A model generated the notes under the pieces. That model was not told where the DNA came from, did no database searches, and worked only from the letters and a program-made list of their open reading frames with translations. From Parcubacteria group bacterium LiPW_41 (GTDB lineage Bacteria > Patescibacteriota > Minisyncoccia > UBA6257 > GWB1-50-10), in assembly GCA_007375535.1 (NCBI GenBank), contig VMEM01000003.1:1-32810 (forward strand): DNA of 32,810 nt. The letters run 5' to 3'. Below are positions 5,290 through 12,366 of this stretch, piece after piece. Position 1 is the stretch's first letter, and every line of letters begins with the position of its first letter. A program made the position numbers and the translations under genes.

Positions 5290-6972
5290 ATGACCTCTGT
5301 CGTTTTTGATCTTGCGATTGTAATTCTTATTGCTGCGGTATTCGGTGTGATTGCAAGAATATTCAAACAACCAACAATTCTTGCATATCTCGCAACGGGA
5401 ATTTTAATTGCTGCAGTTGGTATGCTTGCAGTTGGTGCAAACGAGACATTCACAGCATTTTCTGAGTTGGGAATAATGTTGTTGCTCTTTATGGTGGGAT
5501 TGGAAATCAATTATACCTCTCTACGTTTAGTTGGGGTTCAGTCACTTATTTTAGGATTAGGACAGATCGCATTCACTTTTGGTATTGGATATTTTCTCAC
5601 TTCGTTGCTTGGGTTTTCGTCGCTTACCTCTGCATATATTGCTATCGCTCTTACATTTTCAAGCACTATCGTGGTAGTGAAGCTTCTTTCTGATAAAAAG
5701 GAAATGAATAGCTTGTATGGAAAATTAGCGTTGGGAGTTCTCTTGGTTCAAGATATTATTGCAATTCTTCTCCTTGTGGTACTTGCAGGGATTGGGAAAG
5801 GAGCGGAATTTTCTGTTTGGAATTTGTTGTTAGTGCTTCTTGAGGCAATTGTATTATTTGTTGTTATGCTTCTTTTGGGAAGGCGAGTAGTGCCAATTGT
5901 GTTTGAAAAAGTGGCCCGATCAAATGAACTTCTTTTTCTTGTGAGTATGGCGTGGGTGTTTCTTGTTGCGGCATTTGTTTCAAAAATTGGATTTTCAGTA
6001 GAAATCGCTGGATTCCTTGCTGGAATAGCGCTTGCGAATTCTTCAGAGCATCATGAAATTTCTGCGCGCGTAAAACCGCTTCGTGATTTTTTCCTTATTG
6101 TGTTCTTTGTTGTGCTCGGTGCATCAATTTCGTTTGCAAATTTCTCCGCAGTTGCCGTTCCTGTAATTATCCTTTCTTTATTTGTTCTTATTGGAAACCC
6201 ACTTATTGTGATTGTTTTGATGGGAATCATGGGATATCGAAAGCGAACGAGTTTTATGACTGGTATTACTATTGCTCAAGTTTCTGAGTTTAGTTTGGTG
6301 CTCGTCGCTATTGGGTTCAAACTTGGACACATTCAAAGTGATGCAGTAACCACGCTTACCACTGTGGGTGTTATTACGATTGTTTCATCAACCTATCTTA
6401 TTCAGTACGGTGACCATTTATATAAATTTTTGAAATCAGGACTTAGGTTTTTTGAGAGAAAAAATAATATAGAGGGTTCAATGGATGTGGGTATCGAAGC
6501 GAGGCAAATTGTTCTTATTGGATATCATCGAATGGGAGAAAGTATTGCGACTGGATTACCAAAAGATAAATTGTTAGTGGTTGAGTTCGACCCTGAGGTG
6601 ATAAAGAAATTGAAGCGTATGGGATATCAAGTGTTGTTTGGCGACATCACTGATCAGGAAATTTTTGAGGCTGCGAAAGTAGAAGAATCAAAATTGGTGA
6701 TTTCTACAAGTCCTGATTTTGAAGATAATATGCACCTCATCCACATATTAAAAACACACAAACTTTCTCATCCTCCGAAAGTAGTAGTGCGTGCAGAAAC
6801 AGAACATGAGATGGTCCACTTGTATCGTGCAGGAGCAGATTATGTGTTGGCTCCACACTTCACCGCTGGACAATATTTCGGCAAGACCGTTGCAATCGAT
6901 CCTGAAATGAAAATTCTTTCTCAATTAAAAGCGAGAGATTTAGATTTATTGAAAAGTATTTCTGGACGATAA
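5290..6972 (+). CDS. CPA2-family cation/proton antiporter with TrkA-N domain (KefB/KefC-like)
   Basis: A 560-residue protein. Residues 1-385 form 12-13 hydrophobic helices of the Na+/H+ exchanger fold, with family segments such as LGIMLLLFMVGLEI, FSSTIVVVKLLSDK and VEIAGFLAGIALA. Residues about 404-533 form a cytoplasmic Rossmann-type TrkA-N/RCK domain (IVLIGYHRMGE, VVEFDPE, GD-TD) that senses NAD(H) or a similar ligand and gates transport. It likely exchanges K+ or Na+ for H+ across the inner membrane. The RCK glycine pattern is GYHRMG rather than GxGxxG. The start at 5290 is chosen because TATGAT (5278-5283) ends 6 bp before it; the longer frame from 5251 would begin upstream of the promoter. 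It is monocistronic, with a strong convergent terminator. Confidence 0.9.
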   Translation: MTSVVFDLAIVILIAAVFGVIARIFKQPTILAYLATGILIAAVGMLAVGANETFTAFSELGIMLLLFMVGLEINYTSLRLVGVQSLILGLGQIAFTFGIGYFLTSLLGFSSLTSAYIAIALTFSSTIVVVKLLSDKKEMNSLYGKLALGVLLVQDIIAILLLVVLAGIGKGAEFSVWNLLLVLLEAIVLFVVMLLLGRRVVPIVFEKVARSNELLFLVSMAWVFLVAAFVSKIGFSVEIAGFLAGIALANSSEHHEISARVKPLRDFFLIVFFVVLGASISFANFSAVAVPVIILSLFVLIGNPLIVIVLMGIMGYRKRTSFMTGITIAQVSEFSLVLVAIGFKLGHIQSDAVTTLTTVGVITIVSSTYLIQYGDHLYKFLKSGLRFFERKNNIEGSMDVGIEARQIVLIGYHRMGESIATGLPKDKLLVVEFDPEVIKKLKRMGYQVLFGDITDQEIFEAAKVEESKLVISTSPDFEDNMHLIHILKTHKLSHPPKVVVRAETEHEMVHLYRAGADYVLAPHFTAGQYFGKTVAIDPEMKILSQLKARDLDLLKSISGR

Positions 6973-6978
6973 TAAAAC

Positions 6979-7000
6979 CCCGCCCCTCACGAGGGGCGGG
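6979..7000. terminator. Convergent terminator after the antiporter
   Basis: A perfect 10-bp G+C-rich stem (CCCGCCCCTC/GAGGGGCGGG) with a 2-nt centre. A runs lie on the left and a T-rich run on the right. It lies between genes that converge from both sides. Confidence 0.85.
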
Positions 7001-7007
7001 ATTGTTT

Positions 7008-7709
7008 TTATGCAACTGCTTTTCTTGATTTTTTTCGTTTTCCGATTCTTGAGATACGAAAACCAACCATATAGAAAAAAAGCCTCCAAAGTTTTTTTGG
7101 TTTGGAAATATTTTTATATTTTCGTTGTCGGATAGCATCAAATAGTGCAGACTCAGAAAATTCGAACGCCTCTATTGAAACATATCCTGAACATAAATAT
7201 TTCATTCGATGCGCATCTGGCGTCGCAATGTAGGGGAGACTATTTTGTTCTGCAAATAACTGTGCTTTTTTATTGAAATCAATATATTTTGTATAAAACC
7301 ATGAAAATTCGATAGCATCAAAACATTCTTTGTGTTGCTCAAGTTTTTCTTGTAATGAATATCCACCAGGGAAATAGGGGTGTGGCGCGATAATAAAACA
7401 ATTAGGATGTGTTTGTTTATATATATGAAGTGCCTCAAATGTATGAACATTTTCGATTGATTTATCGCAATTTAATATCACAACATCACGTTTTTCTATA
7501 ACTTTTTCCACTCCTGATATAAACAATATTCCATACTTGTCTGCAATTGTTTGATACATGTCTTTTGAAGTAAAAGTATTGTGACAAGTAAGGGCAACCG
7601 CGTGCATTCCTTGTTCTTTTGCTTCCTTGAGTGCTTGTTCGAATGAATAGGTAATATAATCGTTTTTGTCGTCTCCTGCGTGGAGATGAAGTAGTGCATT
7701 AATGGTCAT
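7008..7709 (-). CDS. PHP-domain metal-dependent phosphoesterase
   Basis: A 233-residue protein of the PHP fold, which hydrolyses phosphoesters with two or three metal ions. H8-L-H10 forms the first metal motif. TCHN, PHPYFPGG and TPDAH (D165, H167) supply further ligands. Family members include histidinol phosphatase, nucleases and RNA/AMP phosphatases; the substrate here is open. The C-terminal 35 residues form an unusual basic and aromatic tail (WRLFFYMVGFRISRIGKRKK) that could bind a membrane or nucleic acid. I start at 7709 because the preceding 18 codons give a hydrophobic extension before the first metal motif and because a TATCAT box lies about 10 bp upstream. Confidence 0.85.
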   Translation of the reverse strand: MTINALLHLHAGDDKNDYITYSFEQALKEAKEQGMHAVALTCHNTFTSKDMYQTIADKYGILFISGVEKVIEKRDVVILNCDKSIENVHTFEALHIYKQTHPNCFIIAPHPYFPGGYSLQEKLEQHKECFDAIEFSWFYTKYIDFNKKAQLFAEQNSLPYIATPDAHRMKYLCSGYVSIEAFEFSESALFDAIRQRKYKNISKPKKLWRLFFYMVGFRISRIGKRKKSRKAVA

Positions 7710-7774
7710 GAATGATATAATGATATCAAGAAAGGTCGAAAGAAAGATATACGCATTCAACACATTTTAACTAT

Positions 7775-8452
7775 ATGGTAGTTCAAGATTGGACAGCAGT
7801 TGTGGTGAATTCTTTGCAGAACCTTTGGGGCGGCACAATTTCCGTACTCGCAAACGTCTTGGGGGCGCTTATCGTCCTTTTGATTGGTCTTATTGTTGCT
7901 GGCGGACTTGGTGCACTCATTGAGCGTGTGGTAAATCTTGTAAAACTTGATAAGGCGCTTAAGAGCCTCGGATTAGAAGAGTATTTTGAGCGTGCAGGTT
8001 TGAAGATTAACAGTGGGAAGTTTTTTGGAAAAATCGTATATTGGTTCCTCGTGGTGGTTTTCCTCCTTGCGGCAACCGATATCCTTGGATTTTATTCACT
8101 TTCTAACTTCCTTCGTGAGGCGCTTATGTATGTTCCAAACGTTATCATTGCAGTGCTCATTATGCTTGCAAGCATCGTGATCGCAAACATTTTGAAGAAA
8201 CTTGTTACTGCATCGGTAAAAGGAGCAAAACTTCACGCATCGAATTTTCTCGCATCTCTCACGTGGTGGTCAGTAATTATCTTTGGTCTTTTCACTGCGC
8301 TTACACAGATCGGAATTGCAGTAGCAATAATTCAGTCATTAGTGACGGGATTTGTTGCAATGATTGCAATTGCGGGTGGTATTGCGTTTGGATTGGGCGG
8401 AAAGGATTATGCTGCATCACTCATTTCAAAAATGAGAGAGCATGTAGAATAA
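7775..8452 (+). CDS. CmpX/MscS-like conserved TM-helix membrane protein
   Basis: A 225-residue protein with about four or five transmembrane helices. The C-terminal helix ends in GGIAFGLGGKDYAASLISKM, which resembles the pore-lining TM3 of MscS channels (GLAGKD-A-). The large cytoplasmic beta domain of MscS is absent, and the protein ends shortly after the pore-helix motif. This is the pattern of 'conserved TM helix' (CmpX-type) proteins, proposed to affect mechanosensitive or osmotic responses. It is divergent from the PHP gene, with only 65 bp between starts. A terminator follows. Confidence 0.8.
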   Translation: MVVQDWTAVVVNSLQNLWGGTISVLANVLGALIVLLIGLIVAGGLGALIERVVNLVKLDKALKSLGLEEYFERAGLKINSGKFFGKIVYWFLVVVFLLAATDILGFYSLSNFLREALMYVPNVIIAVLIMLASIVIANILKKLVTASVKGAKLHASNFLASLTWWSVIIFGLFTALTQIGIAVAIIQSLVTGFVAMIAIAGGIAFGLGGKDYAASLISKMREHVE

Positions 8453-8460
8453 CAACTACA

Positions 8461-8491
8461 AAAAATCCTCCGCTAACGCGGGGGATTTTTT
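8461..8491 (+). terminator. Terminator after the CmpX-like gene
   Basis: AAAAATCCTCCGC pairs with GCGGGGGATTTTT around a TAAC loop, followed by T residues. Confidence 0.8.
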
Positions 8492-8600
8492 AATTTCAAA
8501 TTTCAAATTCTAAATTTCAATTAAATTCCGAAAGTTTAAATTTTAAAACATTAAGATTTATTTAAAAATTACAAAATTAAAAATTGAATATTGGGCCAGC
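8492..8600. repeat. Low-complexity A/T-rich intergenic repeat
   Basis: Strings of AATTTCAAATTTCAAATT, ATTCTAAATTT and ATTAAAAATTGAAT fill this stretch. They resemble the family C words near 11.6, 18.4 and 21.8 kb but are more degenerate. No gene is visible. Confidence 0.5.
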
Positions 8601-8619
8601 TTCTTGGTTAATAAGTGGT

Positions 8620-8648
8620 TTGACTTCTCACTACAATTCGTATATTAT
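8620..8648 (+). promoter_or_regulatory. Promoter of rplU
   Basis: TTGACT (8620-8625), 17 bp, TATTAT (8643-8648). The hexamer ends 9 bp before the ATG, so the mRNA would have at most about 3 untranslated bases. Confidence 0.75.
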
Positions 8649-8657
8649 CAGTTTGTT

Positions 8658-8969
8658 ATGGCAAAGTTTGCAATTATAGAAACAGGCGGAAAACAATACA
8701 AAGTAGAACTTGGTACCAAATTAAAAGTTGAAAAACTTGGCGTACCAAAAGGAGAAAAAGTTTCACTCGACAAAGTGCTTCTTCTTGTGGATGGAGATAC
8801 TATTGAAATTGGAACTCCATATATAAAGAATGCAGCGATTGAAGCAGAGGTTGCTGAAGTAGGGAAGGCAGACAAGAAAATTGTATTTCGATATCATGCA
8901 AAAACACGATACCGAAAATTCAAAGGACATCGCCAGCCATTTACCGAGGTAAAAGTTAAAAAAGTCTAA
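8658..8969 (+). CDS. rplU: Ribosomal protein L21
   Basis: A 103-residue large-subunit protein that binds 23S rRNA. The signatures are MAKFAIIETGGKQYKVE at the start, then VLLLVDGD and YHAKTRYRKFKGHRQPFTEVKV near the end. Length and ends match the bacterial family. There is no Shine-Dalgarno; a good promoter ends 9 bp before the ATG, making the message nearly leaderless. The gene is followed at once by a terminator. The usual partner rpmA (L27) is not next to it, and no L27 gene is present in this window. Confidence 0.97.
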   Translation: MAKFAIIETGGKQYKVELGTKLKVEKLGVPKGEKVSLDKVLLLVDGDTIEIGTPYIKNAAIEAEVAEVGKADKKIVFRYHAKTRYRKFKGHRQPFTEVKVKKV

Positions 8970-8972
8970 AAG

Positions 8973-8992
8973 AATCCCGCGTTTGCGGGATT
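8973..8992 (+). terminator. Terminator of rplU
   Basis: AATCCCGC pairs with GCGGGATT around a GTTT loop, followed by a T run. Confidence 0.85.
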
Positions 8993-9037
8993 TTTGTTTT
9001 CAGTGTTTAATTCTCTTAGAAACTTAAGGAGGCGCAT

Positions 9038-9250
9038 ATGGTAGTCCCAATAGTTTTTTCTCTCGTTACGTTGGTTTTGTTGTTGTCTTATATAAAATGG
9101 GAAAAAAAATGCAAGGAAAAGTTTGGGTCAATTACCAACGCTCCGGATGTGGTAGTCAAAAGAGAGGATCGTCATTTTGTTCTTTTGTTTCTCTTTATTT
9201 TCCTTACGTTGGTTGCTTGGACTTTTTACCTTGAACTTGACCCATTCTAG
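9038..9250 (+). CDS. Small two-helix membrane protein of unknown function
   Basis: A 70-residue protein with a hydrophobic helix at residues 2-18 and another near 48-65, joined by a Lys-rich hydrophilic loop. AAGGAGG lies 5 bases before the ATG. A plausible promoter (TTGCGG, 17 bp, TTTAAT at 9006-9011) overlaps the end of the rplU terminator, giving a leader of about 20 nt. It is the first of four consecutive small membrane-protein genes with strong Shine-Dalgarno sites. No family recognised. The independent signals and its own terminator support it as a gene. Confidence 0.65.
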   Translation: MVVPIVFSLVTLVLLLSYIKWEKKCKEKFGSITNAPDVVVKREDRHFVLLFLFIFLTLVAWTFYLELDPF

Positions 9251-9260
9251 TAATGAATAA

Positions 9261-9282
9261 AAACCCCCAGTATCGGGGGTTT
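9261..9282. terminator. Convergent terminator between two small membrane-protein genes
   Basis: AAACCCCC pairs with GGGGGTTT. It overlaps the stop codon of the minus-strand gene ending at 9281. Confidence 0.8.
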
Positions 9283-9598
9283 AAAATTTGAGTCGATTGT
9301 TTGGGGGAGGTGAGTTGTTAAATAATTCATTAATAAGTCTGACAGAAATACACGCTCCGGCATGCAGAAATCCGATAAATAAAAAAGTTATTCCATACCC
9401 AAATCCAGCTTTGAGGGGTAATCCGAAATACCAACAAAGAATAAGAGAAGTCCAAATCCCTACTGCTCCAATGAAGCCACCTCGAAAGAGACATGTGAAA
9501 AGATAGTGAAGTCCCTTGAGAGAAGACGACTCTGCAAAGTATTTTGCGCTTAAGAGGGCGCCAAACATGACAATAATCAGATATGTTGAAAGGTCCAT
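9281..9598 (-). CDS. Small three-helix membrane protein of unknown function
   Basis: A 105-residue protein with about three hydrophobic helices (residues 5-20, 33-52 and 60-85), small glycine-rich turns (LFRGGFIGAVG) and a Pro/Asn-rich tail. AAAGGAGG lies 4 bases before the ATG at 9598; the in-frame ATG farther upstream (9643) has no such signal and would place the Shine-Dalgarno inside the coding region. It is divergent from the gene at 9714, with overlapping -35 boxes. I do not recognise the family. Confidence 0.65.
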   Translation of the reverse strand: MDLSTYLIIVMFGALLSAKYFAESSSLKGLHYLFTCLFRGGFIGAVGIWTSLILCWYFGLPLKAGFGYGITFLFIGFLHAGACISVRLINELFNNSPPPNNRLKF

Positions 9599-9630
9599 AT
9601 AGCCTCCTTTTTTAAAGTTCGTATGGGCGA

Positions 9631-9681
9631 ATGGTACTACCAAAGTATGTGCTTGTAAACCATATGGATTAGGGGTTTAAT
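9631..9681. promoter_or_regulatory. Second pair of divergent promoters with overlapping -35 boxes
   Basis: Plus strand: TTGTAA (9653-9658), 17 bp, TTTAAT (9676-9681), serving the gene at 9714. Minus strand: TTTACA (9659-9654), 17 bp, TACCAT (9636-9631), serving the gene at 9598. Both give leaders of about 26 nt that contain the Shine-Dalgarno site. The arrangement repeats that at 2140-2190. Confidence 0.55.
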
Positions 9682-9713
9682 ACAGGGAGTAAATTAATCA
9701 TACGGAGGTTGTT

Positions 9714-9971
9714 ATGAACTTGTTTGTTTTATCTTTAATTCCTCAATATATTACTTCTCCATTTTGGTTTGTACTTATATTTGCAGTTTTATATTTCTTG
9801 GCGAAGTATATGTATAAAAGGGAATTTAACGCAATCGGAAGTGATAATAAAAATCATGATGCAAAGGCTGGGGGATGGGCCATCATTGAATCTTTTTCTC
9901 TATTTCTTGGTGTGGCTTCTGCATTGTGGCTTGTTACTGCGGTTGTCGTGTACTTTATCTCATCTGCATAA
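9714..9971 (+). CDS. Small two-helix membrane protein of unknown function
   Basis: An 85-residue protein with hydrophobic helices at about residues 14-32 and 58-82 and a basic loop between. CGGAGG lies 5 bases before the ATG. The gene has its own promoter and terminator, like its neighbours. Similar size, topology and signals suggest these four small genes belong to one functional class, but their sequences are not obviously related. No family recognised. Confidence 0.65.
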   Translation: MNLFVLSLIPQYITSPFWFVLIFAVLYFLAKYMYKREFNAIGSDNKNHDAKAGGWAIIESFSLFLGVASALWLVTAVVVYFISSA

Positions 9972-9973
9972 AA

Positions 9974-9999
9974 AAATACCCCGACATATTGGGGTATTT
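9974..9999 (+). terminator. Terminator of the small gene at 9714
   Basis: AAATACCCC pairs with GGGGTATTT, with A/T-rich flanks. Confidence 0.8.
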
Positions 10000-10060
10000 A
10001 CTTTTTATGTAATTTGTTGTATCATTATATAGTTATTTAACTATGAATTAGGAGGTGAAT

Positions 10061-10258
10061 ATGTTCGTTCCTCTTCCGATAATTCTTGCTCTTGGTTTTT
10101 TGTTTCTAGCAGCAGTTTCTTTTCTTGTTGCAGCACTTCTTTCAGAAAACCCAAAGAGAAACATTGCGTGTTGGTTTATCCTCTTTTGTATTGGTATATT
10201 CGGATTTCTCATTTCCTGTATTTGGGGAATCGTGAAATTAATTTCGAGCGTCTTTTGA
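10061..10258 (+). CDS. Small two-helix membrane protein of unknown function
   Basis: A 65-residue, almost wholly hydrophobic protein: helix one about residues 5-28, a short SENPKRN turn, then helix two at 36-60. AGGAGG (10050-10055) lies 5 bases before the ATG at 10061. The GTG at 10055 overlaps the Shine-Dalgarno itself and is rejected. Its last codons and TGA stop are embedded in the terminator hairpin. Size and hairpin topology recall small holin-like or toxin-like peptides, but nothing specific supports that. Confidence 0.6.
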   Translation: MFVPLPIILALGFLFLAAVSFLVAALLSENPKRNIACWFILFCIGIFGFLISCIWGIVKLISSVF

Positions 10259-10264
10259 CGCTCG
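10245..10264 (+). terminator. Terminator overlapping the end of the small gene
   Basis: CGAGCGTC pairs with GACGCTCG around TTTT, followed by a T-rich run. The TGA stop codon is inside the stem-loop. Confidence 0.8.
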
Positions 10265-10285
10265 TTTTATTTATAATAAATATAT

Positions 10286-10984
10286 ATGAGGGAAAATTTT
10301 GTGAATGGGAAAATTTATCATCTCTACAACAGGGGAGTCGACAAGCGTCCCATTGTTCGTGATGATCACGATCATTTTCGTTTCATACATTCATTATTTG
10401 AGTTTAATAATGAAAATCAATCTGTTCCACACCTTCACCGACAATTGTCCGAGGTCGGACCTCGGACAATTGGACGGAATAGGGAACCGAGGAAGCTCTT
10501 GGTGGATTTGATTGCGTTTTGTTTGATGGATAACCATTATCACTTAATGGTGAGACAACGAGTTGATGGAGGAATAAGTAAATTTGTTCAGAAGTTTGGC
10601 ACTGGGTATACAATGTATTTCAATGAAAAGCATGAACGATCTGGTGTATTATTTCAGGGGAAATTTAAGTCAGTTTTAGTAAGCGATGATTCGCAATTTA
10701 ATTTTCTTCCATTTTATATTCATGCAAATCCACTTGATAAGAAATTTAAAGAGTGGAGAAGTAAAGAAATGAAGAATCCAAAACAAGCAATAGAATTTTT
10801 GAAAGAATACCGATGGAGTAGTCTTCCTGATTATGTTGGAGTGAAAAACTTTCCATCGGTTACACAACGGGAATTATTACTCGAGTATTTTGAAGGGGAG
10901 AAGGGGATGGAGAAAGCACTTATACAATGGCTAAAAAATATGAACGAGGATTGGAGCGAAAGAAAACATATTACATTTGAATAA
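10286..10984 (+). CDS. REP-associated tyrosine (Y1/HUH) transposase
   Basis: A 232-residue single-strand DNA transposase of the RAYT/IS200-like group. Opening motif YHLYNRGVDKRPI; the HUH metal motif is HYH in CLMDNHYHLMV near residue 86. The conserved block VQKFGTGYTMYFNEKHERSG contains the likely nucleophilic tyrosine, and LFQGKFKS follows. Such enzymes cut and rejoin palindromic REP sequences. TATAAT (10272-10277) ends 8 bp before the ATG, so the mRNA is probably leaderless. Unusually, a perfect 31-bp palindrome (10442-10472) lies within the gene and is read in frame as QLSEVGPRTIG, in a region variable among relatives. A second copy follows the stop codon. Confidence 0.9.
   Translation: MRENFVNGKIYHLYNRGVDKRPIVRDDHDHFRFIHSLFEFNNENQSVPHLHRQLSEVGPRTIGRNREPRKLLVDLIAFCLMDNHYHLMVRQRVDGGISKFVQKFGTGYTMYFNEKHERSGVLFQGKFKSVLVSDDSQFNFLPFYIHANPLDKKFKEWRSKEMKNPKQAIEFLKEYRWSSLPDYVGVKNFPSVTQRELLLEYFEGEKGMEKALIQWLKNMNEDWSERKHITFE
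10442..10472. repeat. REP-like palindrome inside the transposase gene
   Basis: Two 15-bp arms beginning CAATTGTCCGAGGTC mirror perfectly around a single G. The frame of the transposase stays open through it. It is identical in its 31-bp core to 10989-11019. Confidence 0.9.
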
Positions 10985-10987
10985 ATT

Positions 10988-11020
10988 CCAATTGTCCGAG
11001 GTCGGACCTCGGACAATTGG
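10988..11020. repeat. REP-like palindrome downstream of the transposase gene
   Basis: Two 16-bp arms beginning CCAATTGTCCGAGGTC mirror around a single G, starting 3 bp after the transposase stop codon. This is the typical position of a REP substrate for a RAYT. It could also act as a transcription terminator, though no clear T run follows. Confidence 0.9.
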
Positions 11021-11059
11021 GATGTTGGGGGAGGGTGAGAGAGTTGGTATAATGAACAT

Positions 11060-11584
11060 ATGGAGTTACAGATGACAAAAAGGCAGTGGATTATTTTGGG
11101 GGCACTTATTGTGTTTGTGATTGTGGTGGTTGTGTTTGGGGTAACGCAAAAACCAAAACAAGAAGAAAAACCAATAGTAAAAGAAGAACCAGTGGATGTT
11201 GTTGCGACAGGCACAAAGCGTGTTGAATTTGTTCCTGACGTTCCCGTAAATGCAACTGCAACAAAACCAAAAGAACAATTTGTAGTTGGAGGGTCGGATA
11301 ATAGTTTTGGAGTGTATGATATTGGAATTTCAAAAACAGGATTTTCACAAACAAATTTAACAGTGAAAAAAGGAGATTTTGTAAAAGTGGGAATAATTGG
11401 AGTTGATGGTGAGTACGATTTTTCTATTCCACAATATGGGACATATATATCAGTACAAAAAGGGGAGACAAAACAGGTAACGTTTATTCCTGACACCGTG
11501 GGAACATTCTTGTTTGAATGTCGCGACAAGTGTCCAAATGGGCAAAAGATAAGTGGGAAGTTTATAGTACTGCCAAAGCAGTAA
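11060..11584 (+). CDS. Membrane-anchored cupredoxin-like protein 1 (CxxxC type)
   Basis: A 174-residue protein with an N-terminal membrane helix (residues 8-28), a variable linker, and a C-terminal beta-sandwich of the cupredoxin type exposed outside the cell. The domain ends GTFLFECRDKCPNGQKISG. The CxxxC spacing resembles the Cu-A site of cytochrome oxidase subunit II (CSEICG..H..M), but the histidines and methionine expected of Cu-A are not present. It may bind copper differently, form a disulfide, or be purely structural. It is closely similar to the protein at 21895 (shared YDFSIP, GTY, KGE, FEC, KI.G, VLPK). TATAAT (11048-11053) ends 6 bp before the ATG, with TTGGGG 17 bp farther up. 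Confidence 0.75.
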   Translation: MELQMTKRQWIILGALIVFVIVVVVFGVTQKPKQEEKPIVKEEPVDVVATGTKRVEFVPDVPVNATATKPKEQFVVGGSDNSFGVYDIGISKTGFSQTNLTVKKGDFVKVGIIGVDGEYDFSIPQYGTYISVQKGETKQVTFIPDTVGTFLFECRDKCPNGQKISGKFIVLPKQ

Positions 11585-11673
11585 TTTTGAATGACGAATT
11601 TCGAATAACGAATGAGGGAGCCAATCTTTTTAGTTCCCAATTCAAAATTCATAATTAGAAATTCGTAATTAAC
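11585..11673. repeat. A/T-rich intergenic repeat, family C copy 1
   Basis: The left arm has the words GAATGACGAATTTCGAAT and AACGAATGAG. The right arm has AATTCAAAATTCATAATT and AAATTCGTAATT, approximately inverted relative to the left. The same words recur at 17667-17735, 18371-18540 and 21769-21830. Confidence 0.75.
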
Positions 11674-11701
11674 AAACGTGTTATACTATATACATAGAGC
11701 T

Positions 11702-12295
11702 ATGGATCAAAAACAAATAAAAATTATCGTCGGGGTCGCGGTTGTAGTGGTCGTTGGAGCGCTCCTTGCAATTGGATCAAATCAGGGATGGTTTGGTGCA
11801 AAAAGTGTTACACCAGAAGCGAACATAAGCACTACCACAACTTTAAATGTAAATACTCCGGGTACTGATGTGTTTCGTCCTGAGCAAAAGGATGCACTTC
11901 CTACTGTTGAGGGAGGAACGCGTGTAGTTGCGGAAGAAACAATAAAGACTCCAGAAGTGGGAGCTTCGTCAACACCAAAAGATGTTGCAGTTCCAACAAA
12001 TGTTTTGGAGACTGGACCAAGTGCATTCCGTCAGTTTGAGATGAAAGGAGAAGGAGGAAAATATACTCCATCAACATTGGTAGTGAATGAGGGAGATGTG
12101 ATTGATATCAACTTCACCGCAGTAGATGCAAAGTACAATGTGTTTTTCCCAGATTTTGGAGTGTATCGAACAATCGAGAAGGGAGCATCAATGAAGATCC
12201 AATTCCAAGGATATCCATTCGGAAAATATGGATTCTATTGTAAGGACATTTGTGGAAAAGAAGTGACGGGAACATTGATTGTTAACAAGAAGTAG
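11702..12295 (+). CDS. Membrane-anchored cupredoxin-like protein 2 (CxxxC type)
   Basis: A 197-residue protein with an N-terminal membrane helix (residues 7-25), a long Thr/Pro/Val-rich linker to about residue 108, and a C-terminal cupredoxin-like domain. The end reads YGFYCKDICGKEVTG, matching the Cys-x-(D/E)-x-Cys-Gly part of a Cu-A site. As in its relatives, the His and Met ligands are missing (VFFPDFG where Cu-A proteins have HSFW-P). I start at 11702 because TATACT (11682-11687) lies just upstream and the longer frame would place residues before the promoter. A family C repeat separates it from the previous paralogue. Confidence 0.75.
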   Translation: MDQKQIKIIVGVAVVVVVGALLAIGSNQGWFGAKSVTPEANISTTTTLNVNTPGTDVFRPEQKDALPTVEGGTRVVAEETIKTPEVGASSTPKDVAVPTNVLETGPSAFRQFEMKGEGGKYTPSTLVVNEGDVIDINFTAVDAKYNVFFPDFGVYRTIEKGASMKIQFQGYPFGKYGFYCKDICGKEVTGTLIVNKK

Positions 12296-12366
12296 GGAAT
12301 AGTGATTAGGGTATAGGGTTTTGGTGGAAGTTGTAAAAACAAGAAATTTATTGTATTTTATTAACA

